Shown here one piece after another: positions 1 to 6,415 of a stretch of DNA of 14,485 nucleotides. The notes beneath the pieces are model-generated. The model worked only from the letters and a program-made list of their open reading frames with translations. It was not told the DNA's origin and did no database searches. How positions within the stretch are numbered: position 1 is the first letter of the stretch; the number at the start of each line of letters is the position of its first letter. This DNA is from Candidatus Omnitrophota bacterium. GTDB taxonomy: Bacteria; Omnitrophota; Gorgyraeia; Duberdicusellales; 4484-171. The translations under genes and the position numbers were made by a program. The DNA lies in assembly GCA_023228195.1 (NCBI GenBank), contig JALOBR010000024.1, forward strand, positions 1 through 14,485. Reading direction: 5' to 3'.

Positions 1-1
1 T

Positions 2-478
2 GCCCCCCCTCTGGAAGATAAGCATCATTGGTTTAAAAATGAAATAATCGCGCGGATTATTTTTGCTCTTGGCGGAAGAGCGTCGGAAGAGATAAATTTA
101 CATGATATAACAACAGGCGCGCAGGATGACCTCGATAAAGCGACTCAGATGGCGCGGCACATGGTTACAAAATTCGGTATGTCGGAAAAGCTTGGGAATA
201 TTACGCTTGGCAGGCGCGAAGGCCCGGTATTTTTAGGCAGAGACTTGCTTGAAGAAAAAAACTATAGCGAAGAAACAGCGCGAATAATAGACGAAGAGGT
301 AAAGAGAGTTATAGATGAGTCATACGTAAAAGCAAAAGCGTATATTTTACAAAATCAAGAGAAGCTTAAAGCGCTATCGGACGCTTTGCTTAATAAAGAG
401 GTCATCGACGGGGAAGAAGCCAAGAAGATAACTGGTCTAAGGAATACAAGTAGCGAAAAAGAAGAACCTGCAGTTTAG
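2..478 (+). CDS. ftsH: ATP-dependent zinc metalloprotease FtsH, C-terminal part (5' end outside window)
   Basis: FtsH is a membrane-anchored AAA+ protease that degrades misfolded membrane proteins and short-lived regulators. Only the last ~158 residues are present; the frame is open from base 2, so the AAA+ module and the HEXXH zinc site lie upstream. What is visible is the end of the M41 peptidase domain: an ALGGRASEE segment, then TTGAQDDLDKAT, where an Asp matches the position of the third zinc ligand in the family, followed by ARHMVTKFGMSEKLG. After this come the helical C-terminal region and a charged tail ending EEPAV. The stop is TAG at 476-478. The next gene is folP, the same neighbour as in E. 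coli and many other bacteria, which supports the call. Confidence 0.95.
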   Translation, partial: APPLEDKHHWFKNEIIARIIFALGGRASEEINLHDITTGAQDDLDKATQMARHMVTKFGMSEKLGNITLGRREGPVFLGRDLLEEKNYSEETARIIDEEVKRVIDESYVKAKAYILQNQEKLKALSDALLNKEVIDGEEAKKITGLRNTSSEKEEPAV

Positions 479-495
479 CCCCTTTTGTCAGAATT

Positions 496-585
496 CCATG
501 GGCTGCGCCCATGGACGGACGTGGAAAAGGACGTTACCCGTTTAAGTGGCGAAAGAAAGGATCCATAGGTAGCTCCGGATACCTT
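496..585 (+). promoter_or_regulatory. Candidate structured leader between ftsH and folP
   Basis: The 125 bases between ftsH and folP hold no ORF but have two clear potential hairpins. The first is a perfect 8-bp stem, 496-503 with 507-514 (CCATGGGC/GCCCATGG), on a TGC loop; no T-tract follows, so it is not a standard terminator. The second, around 556-585, pairs AAGGATCC with GGATACCTT (one bulged base), with a loop containing GGTAGC. I could not match this to a named riboswitch class by eye. It could be an ftsH 3' UTR, a folP leader or a processing site. Confidence 0.3.
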
Positions 586-603
586 CAAACTTCAAAATTG
601 TAA

Positions 604-1815
604 ATGATAATCACTCCTTTAATAATAGAAAATAAAAAAACCGCAAAAGACTTACTATCTTCTGTAGGCGTAAGCCAGGAAGGCATAGATATACTTTCGC
701 CTAAATGTGTTTACTGCGCTTTTAAGATTGAGGGCATTAAGTCCTGGGAAGCAAACATTATAAAACAACATTTGCTTTCTTTGGGAAGTGACAGCGCCAT
801 AGAAAGAAGGGCGTTGGTTAAGAGCATAAAGACTGATACCATAATATTTGGCAGCCTCGCTCAACTTCAAAAATTATGCGAAAAACTAAAAAATCAGCCA
901 TTTACTCTTAAAGAAATTTCACAAAGCCTATCTTTGTATCTGGATAATTTAGCTAAGCAGGAATTTATTCTAAAGGCCCGCAATAAAACAATAAAAATAA
1001 AAAAACCAATTATCTGCGGTATAATTAATCTGACAACCGATTCTTTTTCAGGGGACGGTTTGCTTGCAAGGGCCCGCGGATGCAAATTACAGGATTTGGT
1101 TTTACGGAAAATAGAGGAAATGGCAGCTGATGGCGCGGCAATGATTGATATAGGCGCTGAGTCATCAAGGCCTTACTCTAAGCCAATAATGGAAAAAGAA
1201 GAAATAGCAAGGCTTACCCCGGTCATCCGCGCCGCGAGAAAGAGATTTAAAGAAATTTTAATTTCCGTAGATACCTACAAATTGAATGTTGCAAGGGCGG
1301 CCGCCGGGGAAGGAGTAGATATAATAAACGATATTACTGCTTTACGTAAATCCCCGGGTATTATAAACTTGATAAAGAAGCATAAGCTCGGGGTTATTTT
1401 AATGCATATGAAGAAAAGTCCGCAAACTATGCAGGTAAATCCGAAATACAAAAAAGTTACAGAAGAAATTGTTGATTTTTTCAAAGAAAGAATTTCTGTT
1501 TTAAATAAGGAAAAAATCAATCCGCAGCAGATTTTAATTGACCCGGGCATAGGTTTTGGCAAAATTGCCAAGGATAATCTTAAAATTATAAATGAACTTT
1601 ATAAGTTTAAAATTTTCGGCTTGCCGATTTTTATAGGTTTATCCAGAAAGTCTTTCATAGGGAAAATAATCGATAAAGATGTTTCTGACAGGCTTTATGG
1701 AACAATTGCCTCGGGAGTTGTTGCTGTACTGCGAGGAGCAAATATTTTAAGGGTTCATGATGTTAAAGAAAATAAGCAGGCGCTTGACTTAGCTGCGAGT
1801 ATAATCAATAATTAA
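604..1815 (+). CDS. folP: Dihydropteroate synthase, long form with N-terminal extension
   Basis: Condenses p-aminobenzoate with dihydropterin pyrophosphate to form dihydropteroate in folate synthesis (cytosol). The TIM-barrel domain fills residues ~133-403 with the expected blocks: INLTTDSFSGDG (141-152), DIGAESSRP (182-190), SVDTYK (221-226), NDI (~242-244), LMHM (266-269), DPGIGFGK (313-320), LSRKSFIG (346-353, pterin/phosphate-binding Ser-Arg-Lys) and RVHDV (383-387). At 403 residues it is ~120 longer than the E. coli enzyme. The extra N-terminal domain (1-~125) resembles that of the long DHPS forms I recall from Clostridia and candidate phyla; its role is unknown to me. The ATG at 604 keeps the whole extension but has no visible Shine-Dalgarno sequence. 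The stop lies 4 bases before cdaA, so the two are co-transcribed. Confidence 0.95.
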   Translation: MIITPLIIENKKTAKDLLSSVGVSQEGIDILSPKCVYCAFKIEGIKSWEANIIKQHLLSLGSDSAIERRALVKSIKTDTIIFGSLAQLQKLCEKLKNQPFTLKEISQSLSLYLDNLAKQEFILKARNKTIKIKKPIICGIINLTTDSFSGDGLLARARGCKLQDLVLRKIEEMAADGAAMIDIGAESSRPYSKPIMEKEEIARLTPVIRAARKRFKEILISVDTYKLNVARAAAGEGVDIINDITALRKSPGIINLIKKHKLGVILMHMKKSPQTMQVNPKYKKVTEEIVDFFKERISVLNKEKINPQQILIDPGIGFGKIAKDNLKIINELYKFKIFGLPIFIGLSRKSFIGKIIDKDVSDRLYGTIASGVVAVLRGANILRVHDVKENKQALDLAASIINN

Positions 1816-1819
1816 AATT

Positions 1820-2569
1820 ATGTTTTTAAGATTCCTTAATCTAAAAACCGTTTTTGAGATTATTATCCTTTGGATAGTTATCTACAGGGTGGTTGTTTCG
1901 CTTCAAGGCACAAAAGGCGCATACCTTATAAGGGGCGTTATAGTATTAATAACTTCTTATTTTATTTTCCAGAAATTAGGCCTTACTGTTTTAAGCTGGC
2001 TGCTTACTAATTTTTTCGCTTTTTATTTAATAATTATAGTGGTCATATTCCAGCCGGAGCTAAGAGAGGCTCTCATAAAGCTTGGCCAACGCCACATTTT
2101 TTATAAAGGCCTCGGCAAAGAGGAAATAGAAAAGATATTAAGAGAAATTGTTTCAGCCGTCAGCATACTTTCAATGAAAAAAACCGGCGCGCTTATTGCA
2201 TTAAAAAGGGAAATGGGCCTTAATGATTATATAGAAAGTGGCGTTTTAATTAACGCCGATTTGACTTCCGAGTTGCTGCAAAATATATTCCATCCTTTAG
2301 CGCCTTTGCACGACGGAGGTTTAATCATTGATGGCGCTAAAATAGTTGCTGCCAGTTGTCTTTTCCCGCACAGTGAAAGCTTGAACCTGGAAAAGACTTT
2401 AGGTATGCGTCACCGGTCAGGAATAGGCCTTTCTGAGCATAGCGACGCTTTGGTTATAATAGTTTCGGAAGAAAATGGGCACGTATCATTAGCCATAAAC
2501 GGACAATTAACGGGGGATTTAACACCGCAAGACCTTCTTACTATCCTAAAGGGGCAATTAAGTAAGTGA
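1820..2569 (+). CDS. cdaA: Diadenylate cyclase, CdaA type (membrane-bound)
   Basis: Makes cyclic di-AMP from two ATP at the cytoplasmic face of the inner membrane; in characterised bacteria c-di-AMP controls potassium, osmotic and cell-wall balance. Residues ~10-78 contain three hydrophobic segments typical of CdaA, followed by a linker helix and the DAC domain (~100-245). Catalytic blocks are visible: PLHDGGLII (HDGG at 164-167) and GMRHRSGIGLSE (RHR at 197-199), then IIVSEENGHVSLAINGQL. The family motifs as I know them are DGA and RHRxA/RHRSA, so both final Ala positions are Gly here (167 and 201). Length of 249 residues is close to the usual ~270. It starts 4 bases after folP and is followed by a YbbR-like ORF, as in the Firmicute cdaA-ybbR-glmM operon, although glmM is absent. 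Confidence 0.95.
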   Translation: MFLRFLNLKTVFEIIILWIVIYRVVVSLQGTKGAYLIRGVIVLITSYFIFQKLGLTVLSWLLTNFFAFYLIIIVVIFQPELREALIKLGQRHIFYKGLGKEEIEKILREIVSAVSILSMKKTGALIALKREMGLNDYIESGVLINADLTSELLQNIFHPLAPLHDGGLIIDGAKIVAASCLFPHSESLNLEKTLGMRHRSGIGLSEHSDALVIIVSEENGHVSLAINGQLTGDLTPQDLLTILKGQLSK

Positions 2570-2579
2570 GGATATAAAA

Positions 2580-2720
2580 ATGAAGCTTTTTAGATTAAGA
2601 AAAATCAACCTGAAAGAACTTATAACTTACAATTTTTGGGTTAAGCTCATTTCTCTGATTTTGGCAATAAGTGTCTGGCTGTATGTAAGCAGCGAAATAA
2701 CAAAGGGCGTTAAAGTCTAA
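2580..2720 (+). CDS. Very short YbbR/CdaR-like membrane anchor (46 aa)
   Basis: A 46-codon ORF (ATG 2580, TAA 2718-2720) with a GAGGA ribosome binding site at the cdaA stop. The product has a basic N-terminus (KLFRLRKINLKEL) and one membrane helix around residues 19-36 (NFWVKLISLILAISVWLYV), followed by SSEITKGVKV and the stop. Both the helix sequence and the position right after cdaA match the N-terminal anchor of YbbR/CdaR, the regulatory partner of CdaA. Full YbbR proteins have several hundred residues with repeated extracytoplasmic YbbR domains. Only 37 bases separate this stop from pdxJ, so those domains are absent rather than frameshifted out of view. It is either a decayed gene remnant or a real anchor-only CdaA partner; the sequence does not decide between them. 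Confidence 0.7.
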   Translation: MKLFRLRKINLKELITYNFWVKLISLILAISVWLYVSSEITKGVKV

Positions 2721-2757
2721 ACACAGATTCATTGATTAAAAATCTAAGCATAAATAT

Positions 2758-3477
2758 ATGAAATTGGGCGTGAATATTGATCATATAGCTACCTTAAGAG
2801 AAGCCAGAGGAACTGCCTATCCTGATCCGGTTGTCGGTGCTTTACTCTCCGAATACGCGGGATGCAGTTCGATAGTCGCGCATCTGCGGGAAGACAGGCG
2901 GCACATAAAAGAAAGAGATATCTTATTTATTAAAAAAGCAATCAAAGTGCCTTTTAATATGGAAATGTCCGTAAGCAAAGATATAGTTGATTTTGCCCGG
3001 TGCATTAAACCCGAACAATCTACGCTTGTCCCGGAGCGCAGGCGCGAGCTTACTACCGAAGGCGGGATTGACCTTATAAGTTGTAATAATTATAAAAAAG
3101 TAGAAAAAGCGGTTGGAAACTTAAAACAAGGCGGTATCGTTGTGAGCCTTTTTATAGACCCGGATAAAAGTCAAATTGCGAAAGCAAAAAGAATAGGCGC
3201 AGACCTGATTGAATTTAATACTGGAAAATATTCTGAAGCCAGATCAGCAGCAGAGGTAAAACGAGAATTGCTAAAAATAAAGCAAGCTGCCAGGTTTGCC
3301 AAAACTTTAGGGTTTTTTGTTGCTGCAGGCCACGGCCTTGATTATGAAAATATAAAAGAGATAGCTAAAATAAAAGAGATAGAAGAGCTTAACATAGGCC
3401 ATTCAATAATATGCCGTTCGGTATTTATTGGAATGGTCGCCGCAGTTGAGGAAATGCTTAAATTAATTAATAATTAA
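2758..3477 (+). CDS. pdxJ: Pyridoxine 5'-phosphate synthase
   Basis: Last step of DXP-dependent vitamin B6 synthesis: condenses 1-deoxyxylulose-5-phosphate with 3-amino-2-oxopropyl phosphate to pyridoxine phosphate (cytosol). The 239-residue length fits the family. Signature segments in order: GVNIDHIATLREARG (N6, D8, H9), HLREDRRHI (42-50, phosphate and substrate binding), NMEMS with the catalytic-type Glu69, PEQSTLVPE (85-93), IEFNTGKYSEA (~151-161), AAGHGLDYEN (His192) and NIGHSIICRSVFIGM near the end. The segment usually written ELHTG reads EFNTG here, a small departure at residue 154. No Shine-Dalgarno sequence precedes the ATG. Downstream acpS is the common pdxJ neighbour, also in E. 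coli. Confidence 0.96.
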   Translation: MKLGVNIDHIATLREARGTAYPDPVVGALLSEYAGCSSIVAHLREDRRHIKERDILFIKKAIKVPFNMEMSVSKDIVDFARCIKPEQSTLVPERRRELTTEGGIDLISCNNYKKVEKAVGNLKQGGIVVSLFIDPDKSQIAKAKRIGADLIEFNTGKYSEARSAAEVKRELLKIKQAARFAKTLGFFVAAGHGLDYENIKEIAKIKEIEELNIGHSIICRSVFIGMVAAVEEMLKLINN

Positions 3478-3485
3478 AAATTAAA

Positions 3486-3836
3486 ATGGTGATGGGCATA
3501 GGTATAGATATAGTTAAGGTTGGGAAAATGCAAAGCGCCATTGAGAAATTAGGCAAGGATTTCCTTAAGCGCGTTTTCGATAGTAAGGAATTAAGAAATA
3601 TATCTAGTGGTAAAATGTATTATCAACGCTTAGCCGCCAGATTCGCCGCAAAAGAGGCAATAATTAAGGCAATTTCTAAGGAATACCCGCTTGCGTTAAA
3701 TGAAATAATTATACTTAACCGCAAAAACGGCGCTCCTTATTGTGAATTCAAGAAAAAGCTTGATGTGGATATTTTACTTTCAATAAGCCATATTGAAGAT
3801 TACGCTGTGGCTTGTGCGGTTGCGCAGAAAAAATAA
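3486..3836 (+). CDS. acpS: Holo-[acyl-carrier-protein] synthase
   Basis: Transfers the 4'-phosphopantetheine arm of CoA to apo-ACP, activating it for fatty acid synthesis. The 116-residue protein has the AcpS pattern: GIGIDIV at the N-terminus (Mg-binding Asp8), RLAARFAAKEAIIKA (48-62, with Glu57 as second metal ligand and the catalytic-type Lys), NGAPY in the middle and SISHIEDYAVACAV at the end. The start could be the ATG at 3486 or, two codons on, the ATG at 3492, which gives MGIGIDIV; neither has an obvious ribosome binding site. It lies 8 bases after pdxJ and 10 before nnrD, so it belongs to the folP-nnrD operon. Confidence 0.95.
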   Translation: MVMGIGIDIVKVGKMQSAIEKLGKDFLKRVFDSKELRNISSGKMYYQRLAARFAAKEAIIKAISKEYPLALNEIIILNRKNGAPYCEFKKKLDVDILLSISHIEDYAVACAVAQKK

Positions 3837-3846
3837 TCTTACATAA

Positions 3847-4716
3847 ATGAAGCTTCCCAAGCAGTTAATAAAACGTAAATCCGATACTCAAAAAGGAGAT
3901 TATGGTTATGTTTTTGTCCTGGGAGGTTCCCCTGGATTAACCGGAGCGGTTGCGTTGTGCGCTAACAGCGCTTTACGTATCGGCGCGGGGCTTGTGAGGA
4001 CAGGAGTGCCTGAATCGTTAAGCCACGTGCTTGCAATTAAACTTACAGAAGCAACTACGCTTGCCTTAAAAGAGGATAGGGGCTATTTGTCGTTACAAGC
4101 ATTTGAACAGATATTGAAATTACTTGAAAGAATAGATGTTATTGCTTTGGGAGGGGGAGCATGTTACACGCCGTCTGTCAGGGGTTTACTTTTAAAAGTA
4201 ATTAAAGAAATAGACAAACCTTTCGTTATAGACGCAGATGGTTTAAACGCGCTTTCAACTGATTTAAATGTATTAAAGGAAAGGAAATCAAAAAATATAG
4301 TCTTAACCCCGCACATGGTTGAATTTTCCCGTTTAACCAAGTTGACGCTTAAAGATATAGAAGAAAAAAGAAAAGAACTTGTCAAGGAATTCGCTTTTAA
4401 GTATAATCTAACTCTCGTTCTCAAGGGCCACTGCACTCTTATAAGCGATGGCAAAACGTTGTTTGAAAATAATACCGGAAATCCCGGTATGGCAACTGCA
4501 GGCTGTGGAGATGTGTTAACGGGTATTATCGCCGGCTTAATGGCCCAGGGATTAGACACGTTTACAGCAGCAAAGGTCGGCGTGTATTTACATGGCTTAT
4601 CCGGTGATTTAGCCGCGAAAGACAAAACCGAGGCCTGTCTAATTGCTTCTGATATAATAGAATATTTGCCAAAGGCCATTAAAGCACAGATGATCGTAGA
4701 TAGAAAGCACAGATGA
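3847..4716 (+). CDS. nnrD: ADP-dependent (S)-NAD(P)H-hydrate dehydratase, stand-alone domain
   Basis: Repairs hydrated NADH/NADPH (NAD(P)HX) back to the active cofactor; a ribokinase-like (YjeF C-terminal) fold. Visible motifs: YVFVLGGSPGLTGAVALCANSA (21-42), RIGAGLV (44-50), VIDADGLNAL (127-136), VLTPHMVEFSRL (152-163) and the nucleotide-binding/catalytic block NTGNPGMATAGCGDVLTGIIAGL (209-231, Asp222). The E. coli protein is a fusion with an N-terminal epimerase (NnrE); here only the dehydratase is present and no epimerase lies in the window. acpS-nnrD adjacency is common in bacteria. The last ~11 residues (KAQMIVDRKHR) and the TGA stop are encoded inside a dispersed repeat (4684-4770), so the natural C-terminus has been replaced or extended. 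Confidence 0.94.
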   Translation: MKLPKQLIKRKSDTQKGDYGYVFVLGGSPGLTGAVALCANSALRIGAGLVRTGVPESLSHVLAIKLTEATTLALKEDRGYLSLQAFEQILKLLERIDVIALGGGACYTPSVRGLLLKVIKEIDKPFVIDADGLNALSTDLNVLKERKSKNIVLTPHMVEFSRLTKLTLKDIEEKRKELVKEFAFKYNLTLVLKGHCTLISDGKTLFENNTGNPGMATAGCGDVLTGIIAGLMAQGLDTFTAAKVGVYLHGLSGDLAAKDKTEACLIASDIIEYLPKAIKAQMIVDRKHR

Positions 4717-4770
4717 TCGCAGACAAATTCATCTGTGATCATTTGTTTTGTATCTGTGCTAATCTGTGTG
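4684..4770 (+). repeat. Dispersed palindromic CACAGAT repeat, copy 1
   Basis: One of four related copies in the window. It overlaps the last codons and stop of nnrD and ends a few bases before tRNA-Thr. The core forms a 14-bp hairpin, 4710-4723 with 4732-4745 (two G-T wobbles), around a CAAATTCA loop. The right end reads ATCTGTGCTAATCTGTGT, also seen almost exactly at the ends of copies 3 and 4. Confidence 0.85.
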
Positions 4771-4774
4771 TAGC

Positions 4775-4847
4775 GCCCAGGTAGCTCAGTTGGTAGAGCA
4801 GGGGTTTTGTAAACCTCAGGTCGAAGGTTCGAGTCCTTTCCTGGGCT
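4775..4847 (+). tRNA. tRNA-Thr(UGU)
   Basis: Full cloverleaf: acceptor 4775-4781 GCCCAGG with 4840-4846 CCTGGGC; D-arm GCTC/GAGC; anticodon stem GGGGT/ACCTC around loop TTTGTAA, anticodon TGT at 4808-4810; T-arm GAAGG-TTCGAGT-CCTTT (one G-T pair). Discriminator base T at 4847. CCA is not encoded. Confidence 0.96.
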
Positions 4848-4855
4848 TTGTATAA

Positions 4856-4939
4856 ACAGATGACCACAGATAAAAATCACAGATGATCGCAGATAAATTC
4901 ATCCGTGATCATTCGTTTTCAAATTTGTGCGATCTGTGA
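4856..4939 (+). repeat. Dispersed palindromic CACAGAT repeat, copy 2
   Basis: Occupies nearly all the spacer between tRNA-Thr and tRNA-Tyr. It shares CACAGATGATCGCAGA and a degraded ATCCGTGATCATTCG arm with copy 1, in the same orientation. The right end (ATTTGTGCGATCTGTG) is more diverged than in the other copies. Confidence 0.85.
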
Positions 4940-4944
4940 AAATA

Positions 4945-5027
4945 GGGCAGGTTCCTGAGCGGCCAAAAGGGACAGACTGTAAATCTGTTGTGCTTGCACT
5001 TCGGAGGTTCAAATCCTCCCCTGCCCA
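4945..5027 (+). tRNA. tRNA-Tyr(GUA)
   Basis: Class II tRNA with a long variable arm. Acceptor 4945-4951 GGGCAGG pairs with 5020-5026 CCTGCCC; anticodon stem ACAGA/TCTGT with loop CTGTAAA, anticodon GTA at 4979-4981; T-arm GGAGG-TTCAAAT-CCTCC at 5003-5019; discriminator A at 5027. No encoded CCA. A partial copy of the 3' end lies ~127 bases downstream. Confidence 0.96.
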
Positions 5028-5040
5028 TGTTTTTGTCTGA

Positions 5041-5067
5041 TTTGTTGGCTCTAGCGAGCCTGACAAA
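5041..5067 (+). other. Hairpin downstream of tRNA-Tyr
   Basis: GGCTC 5047-5051 pairs with GAGCC 5056-5060 on a TAGC loop, and TTTGT just outside pairs with ACAAA. A short GTTTTAG follows. It could act as a weak terminator for the tRNA-Tyr transcript, but the T-tract is poor. Confidence 0.3.
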
Positions 5068-5111
5068 GTTTTAGCTTGTAGCAGCGGATATTTGGATACA
5101 CCATAAAGAAG

Positions 5112-5128
5112 CTTCGCCTTCGGCGAAG
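5112..5128 (+). other. Perfect 7-bp hairpin in the tRNA-Tyr/tRNA-Gly spacer
   Basis: CTTCGCC (5112-5118), TTC loop, GGCGAAG (5122-5128). No T-tract follows. It lies just upstream of the duplicated tRNA-Tyr 3' end. Function unknown. Confidence 0.4.
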
Positions 5129-5136
5129 GGTGCATG

Positions 5137-5161
5137 CAAATTCCCCCCTGCCCATTGTTTT
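5137..5161 (+). repeat. Second, imperfect copy of the tRNA-Tyr 3' end
   Basis: This stretch matches the tRNA-Tyr T-arm/acceptor end and its flank (5010-5033) with two substitutions and one inserted T over ~25 positions, including the block CCCCTGCCCA. It could be an attachment-site scar from an element that entered the tRNA 3' end, or the tail of a decayed tandem tRNA-Tyr copy. No integrase is nearby. The rest of the 5028-5227 spacer shows no ORF. Confidence 0.7.
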
Positions 5162-5227
5162 ATAGCTGTCAGTTCTCAGGTATCAGCCGCTAAAAGCTAA
5201 AGACTGGCGACTTATAACTGGAATAAC

Positions 5228-5301
5228 GCGGGCGTAGTTCAATGGCAGAACACTAGCCTTCCAAGCTGGATATGTCGGTTCGATCCCGATCGCCCGCTCC
5301 A
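5228..5301 (+). tRNA. tRNA-Gly(UCC)
   Basis: Acceptor 5228-5234 GCGGGCG pairs with 5291-5297 CGCCCGC; anticodon stem CTAGC/GCTGG (one T-G pair) around loop CTTCCAA, anticodon TCC at 5260-5262; T-arm loop TTCGATC. Discriminator T at 5298. It is the only tRNA here followed by CCA (5299-5301), which may be encoded or chance. Order Thr(UGU)-Tyr(GUA)-Gly(UCC) equals E. coli thrU-tyrU-glyT. Confidence 0.96.
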
Positions 5302-5366
5302 GTTAGTCTGCAGTCCATAGCCGATAGTTTATAACGGGCGTAATAAAGCTATAACAAAGAAAGAAA

Positions 5367-6380
5367 ATGGAAAAAGTAAAAGAAAAAATATCTATACTAG
5401 GTGCGGGGAGCTGGGGGACTACTCTGGCGGTAATTCTTGCCAAGAAAAGCAATCTTCAAATAGCTTTGTGGTCTCCTTTTGAGCTAGAAGTTAAAAAGAT
5501 AAGAGATAACCAAGAGAATAAAGATTTCCTTCCCTCAATCAGAATACCTTTCAACGTCGACATCACTTCAAACTTAGAAATCGCATTATCTAATCAAATT
5601 ATTATAATTGCGGTTCCGGTAGAGCATTTAAGGGCTGTTTTAAAAAGAATCAGCGACGCAAGGCTTAAGCTTAAAAATAAAATATTTATAAGCGTGATGA
5701 AAGGTATCGAGATAAAAAGCCTTAAACGGCCAAGCGAAATCATAAAACAGGAATTAAATATCAGCCCTAAGCAAATAGTGGTTTTATCCGGCCCTACAAT
5801 AGCAAAAGAAGTAGCAAAAAATATCCCTACTGTCGCAACTGTTGCGTCGTATTCTTTCGCGAACGCAAAAAAAATACAGGAATTATTTAAAGAAACAAAT
5901 TTAAGGTTATACATCAATAAGGATGTTGCAGGAATAGAGACGGCCGGCGCCTTGAAGAATGTAATCGCAATTGCCTGCGGTATATCTGATGGTTTGGGTT
6001 TCGGCACAAATACAAAATCAGCTCTTATTTGCAGGGGCCTTAAAGAAATGATGCGCTTTGCCAAGGCTTTGAAAGTAAGCGAGAAGGCTTTTCTTGGTAT
6101 AAGCGGAATAGGGGATTTATGTACTACTTGTTTTTCCGCGCTTTCAAGAAACCGCTATGTCGGCGAAAAAATTGGTAAAGGTGCAAAAATTAATAGTATA
6201 TTAAAAAATATGAAAATGGTTGCGGAAGGCGTAACTACTGTAAAGTCAGTTTATAATTTGAGCAGAAGATATAAAATAGATATGCCTATAACAAAGGAAA
6301 TTTATTATATGCTTTATAAAAATAAAGCGCCCGTAGCTGCCGTAAAAGATTTAATGAATCGCCCCCTTAAGGTTGAATAG
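5367..6380 (+). CDS. gpsA: Glycerol-3-phosphate dehydrogenase [NAD(P)+]
   Basis: Reduces dihydroxyacetone phosphate to sn-glycerol-3-phosphate, the backbone for phospholipids (cytosol). The 337-residue protein carries the Rossmann motif ILGAGSWGTTLA (GxGxxG form at 12-17), VPVEHL (83-88), SVMKGIE with Lys112, LSGPTIAKEV (140-149), the catalytic-region ETAGALKNVIAIACGISDGLGFGTN (Lys197), GIGDLCTTC (247-255) and SRNRYVGEKIGKG (260-272). Length and motif order are normal for the family. The ATG at 5367 is preceded by a weak AAAGAAAG stretch rather than a good ribosome binding site. It begins 65 bases after tRNA-Gly. The usual upstream partner plsY is not present in the window. Confidence 0.97.
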   Translation: MEKVKEKISILGAGSWGTTLAVILAKKSNLQIALWSPFELEVKKIRDNQENKDFLPSIRIPFNVDITSNLEIALSNQIIIIAVPVEHLRAVLKRISDARLKLKNKIFISVMKGIEIKSLKRPSEIIKQELNISPKQIVVLSGPTIAKEVAKNIPTVATVASYSFANAKKIQELFKETNLRLYINKDVAGIETAGALKNVIAIACGISDGLGFGTNTKSALICRGLKEMMRFAKALKVSEKAFLGISGIGDLCTTCFSALSRNRYVGEKIGKGAKINSILKNMKMVAEGVTTVKSVYNLSRRYKIDMPITKEIYYMLYKNKAPVAAVKDLMNRPLKVE

Positions 6381-6383
6381 ATC

Positions 6384-6415
6384 AATTGTTTAGGGTTTAT
6401 AACAATTAGTATGAT
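6384..6415 (+). promoter_or_regulatory. Candidate promoter with embedded inverted-repeat operator
   Basis: A possible sigma70-type promoter: TTGTTT (6386-6391), 18-bp spacer, TATGAT (6410-6415; 5 of 6 to consensus). Overlapping the -35 and spacer is a perfect inverted repeat AATTGTT (6384-6390) - 10 bp - AACAATT (6401-6407), the geometry of a dimeric repressor site. The same inverted repeat might instead act after gpsA as a weak hairpin. The -35 is poor (3 of 6). Confidence 0.3.

Noticed and set aside
3465..3486. Shared AATAATTAAAA junction at the ends of folP and pdxJ (both proteins end INN)
   Set aside because: Short AT-rich low-complexity sequence at gene junctions; too short to call a repeat family.
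4164..4880. Long minus-strand ORF of 238 codons across nnrD and tRNA-Thr
   Set aside because: It overlaps a clear enzyme gene, a repeat and a tRNA; its GKDSNLRP-like start is the familiar antisense-tRNA translation artefact.
4899..5135. Minus-strand 78-codon ORF over tRNA-Tyr
   Set aside because: The GEDLNLR segment is antisense tRNA; no ribosome binding site and no recognisable protein features.
5028..5227. Small integrated element between tRNA-Tyr and tRNA-Gly with its own genes
   Set aside because: Only ~110 bases lie between the two tRNA-end copies; there is no ORF or integrase, so at most a scar.
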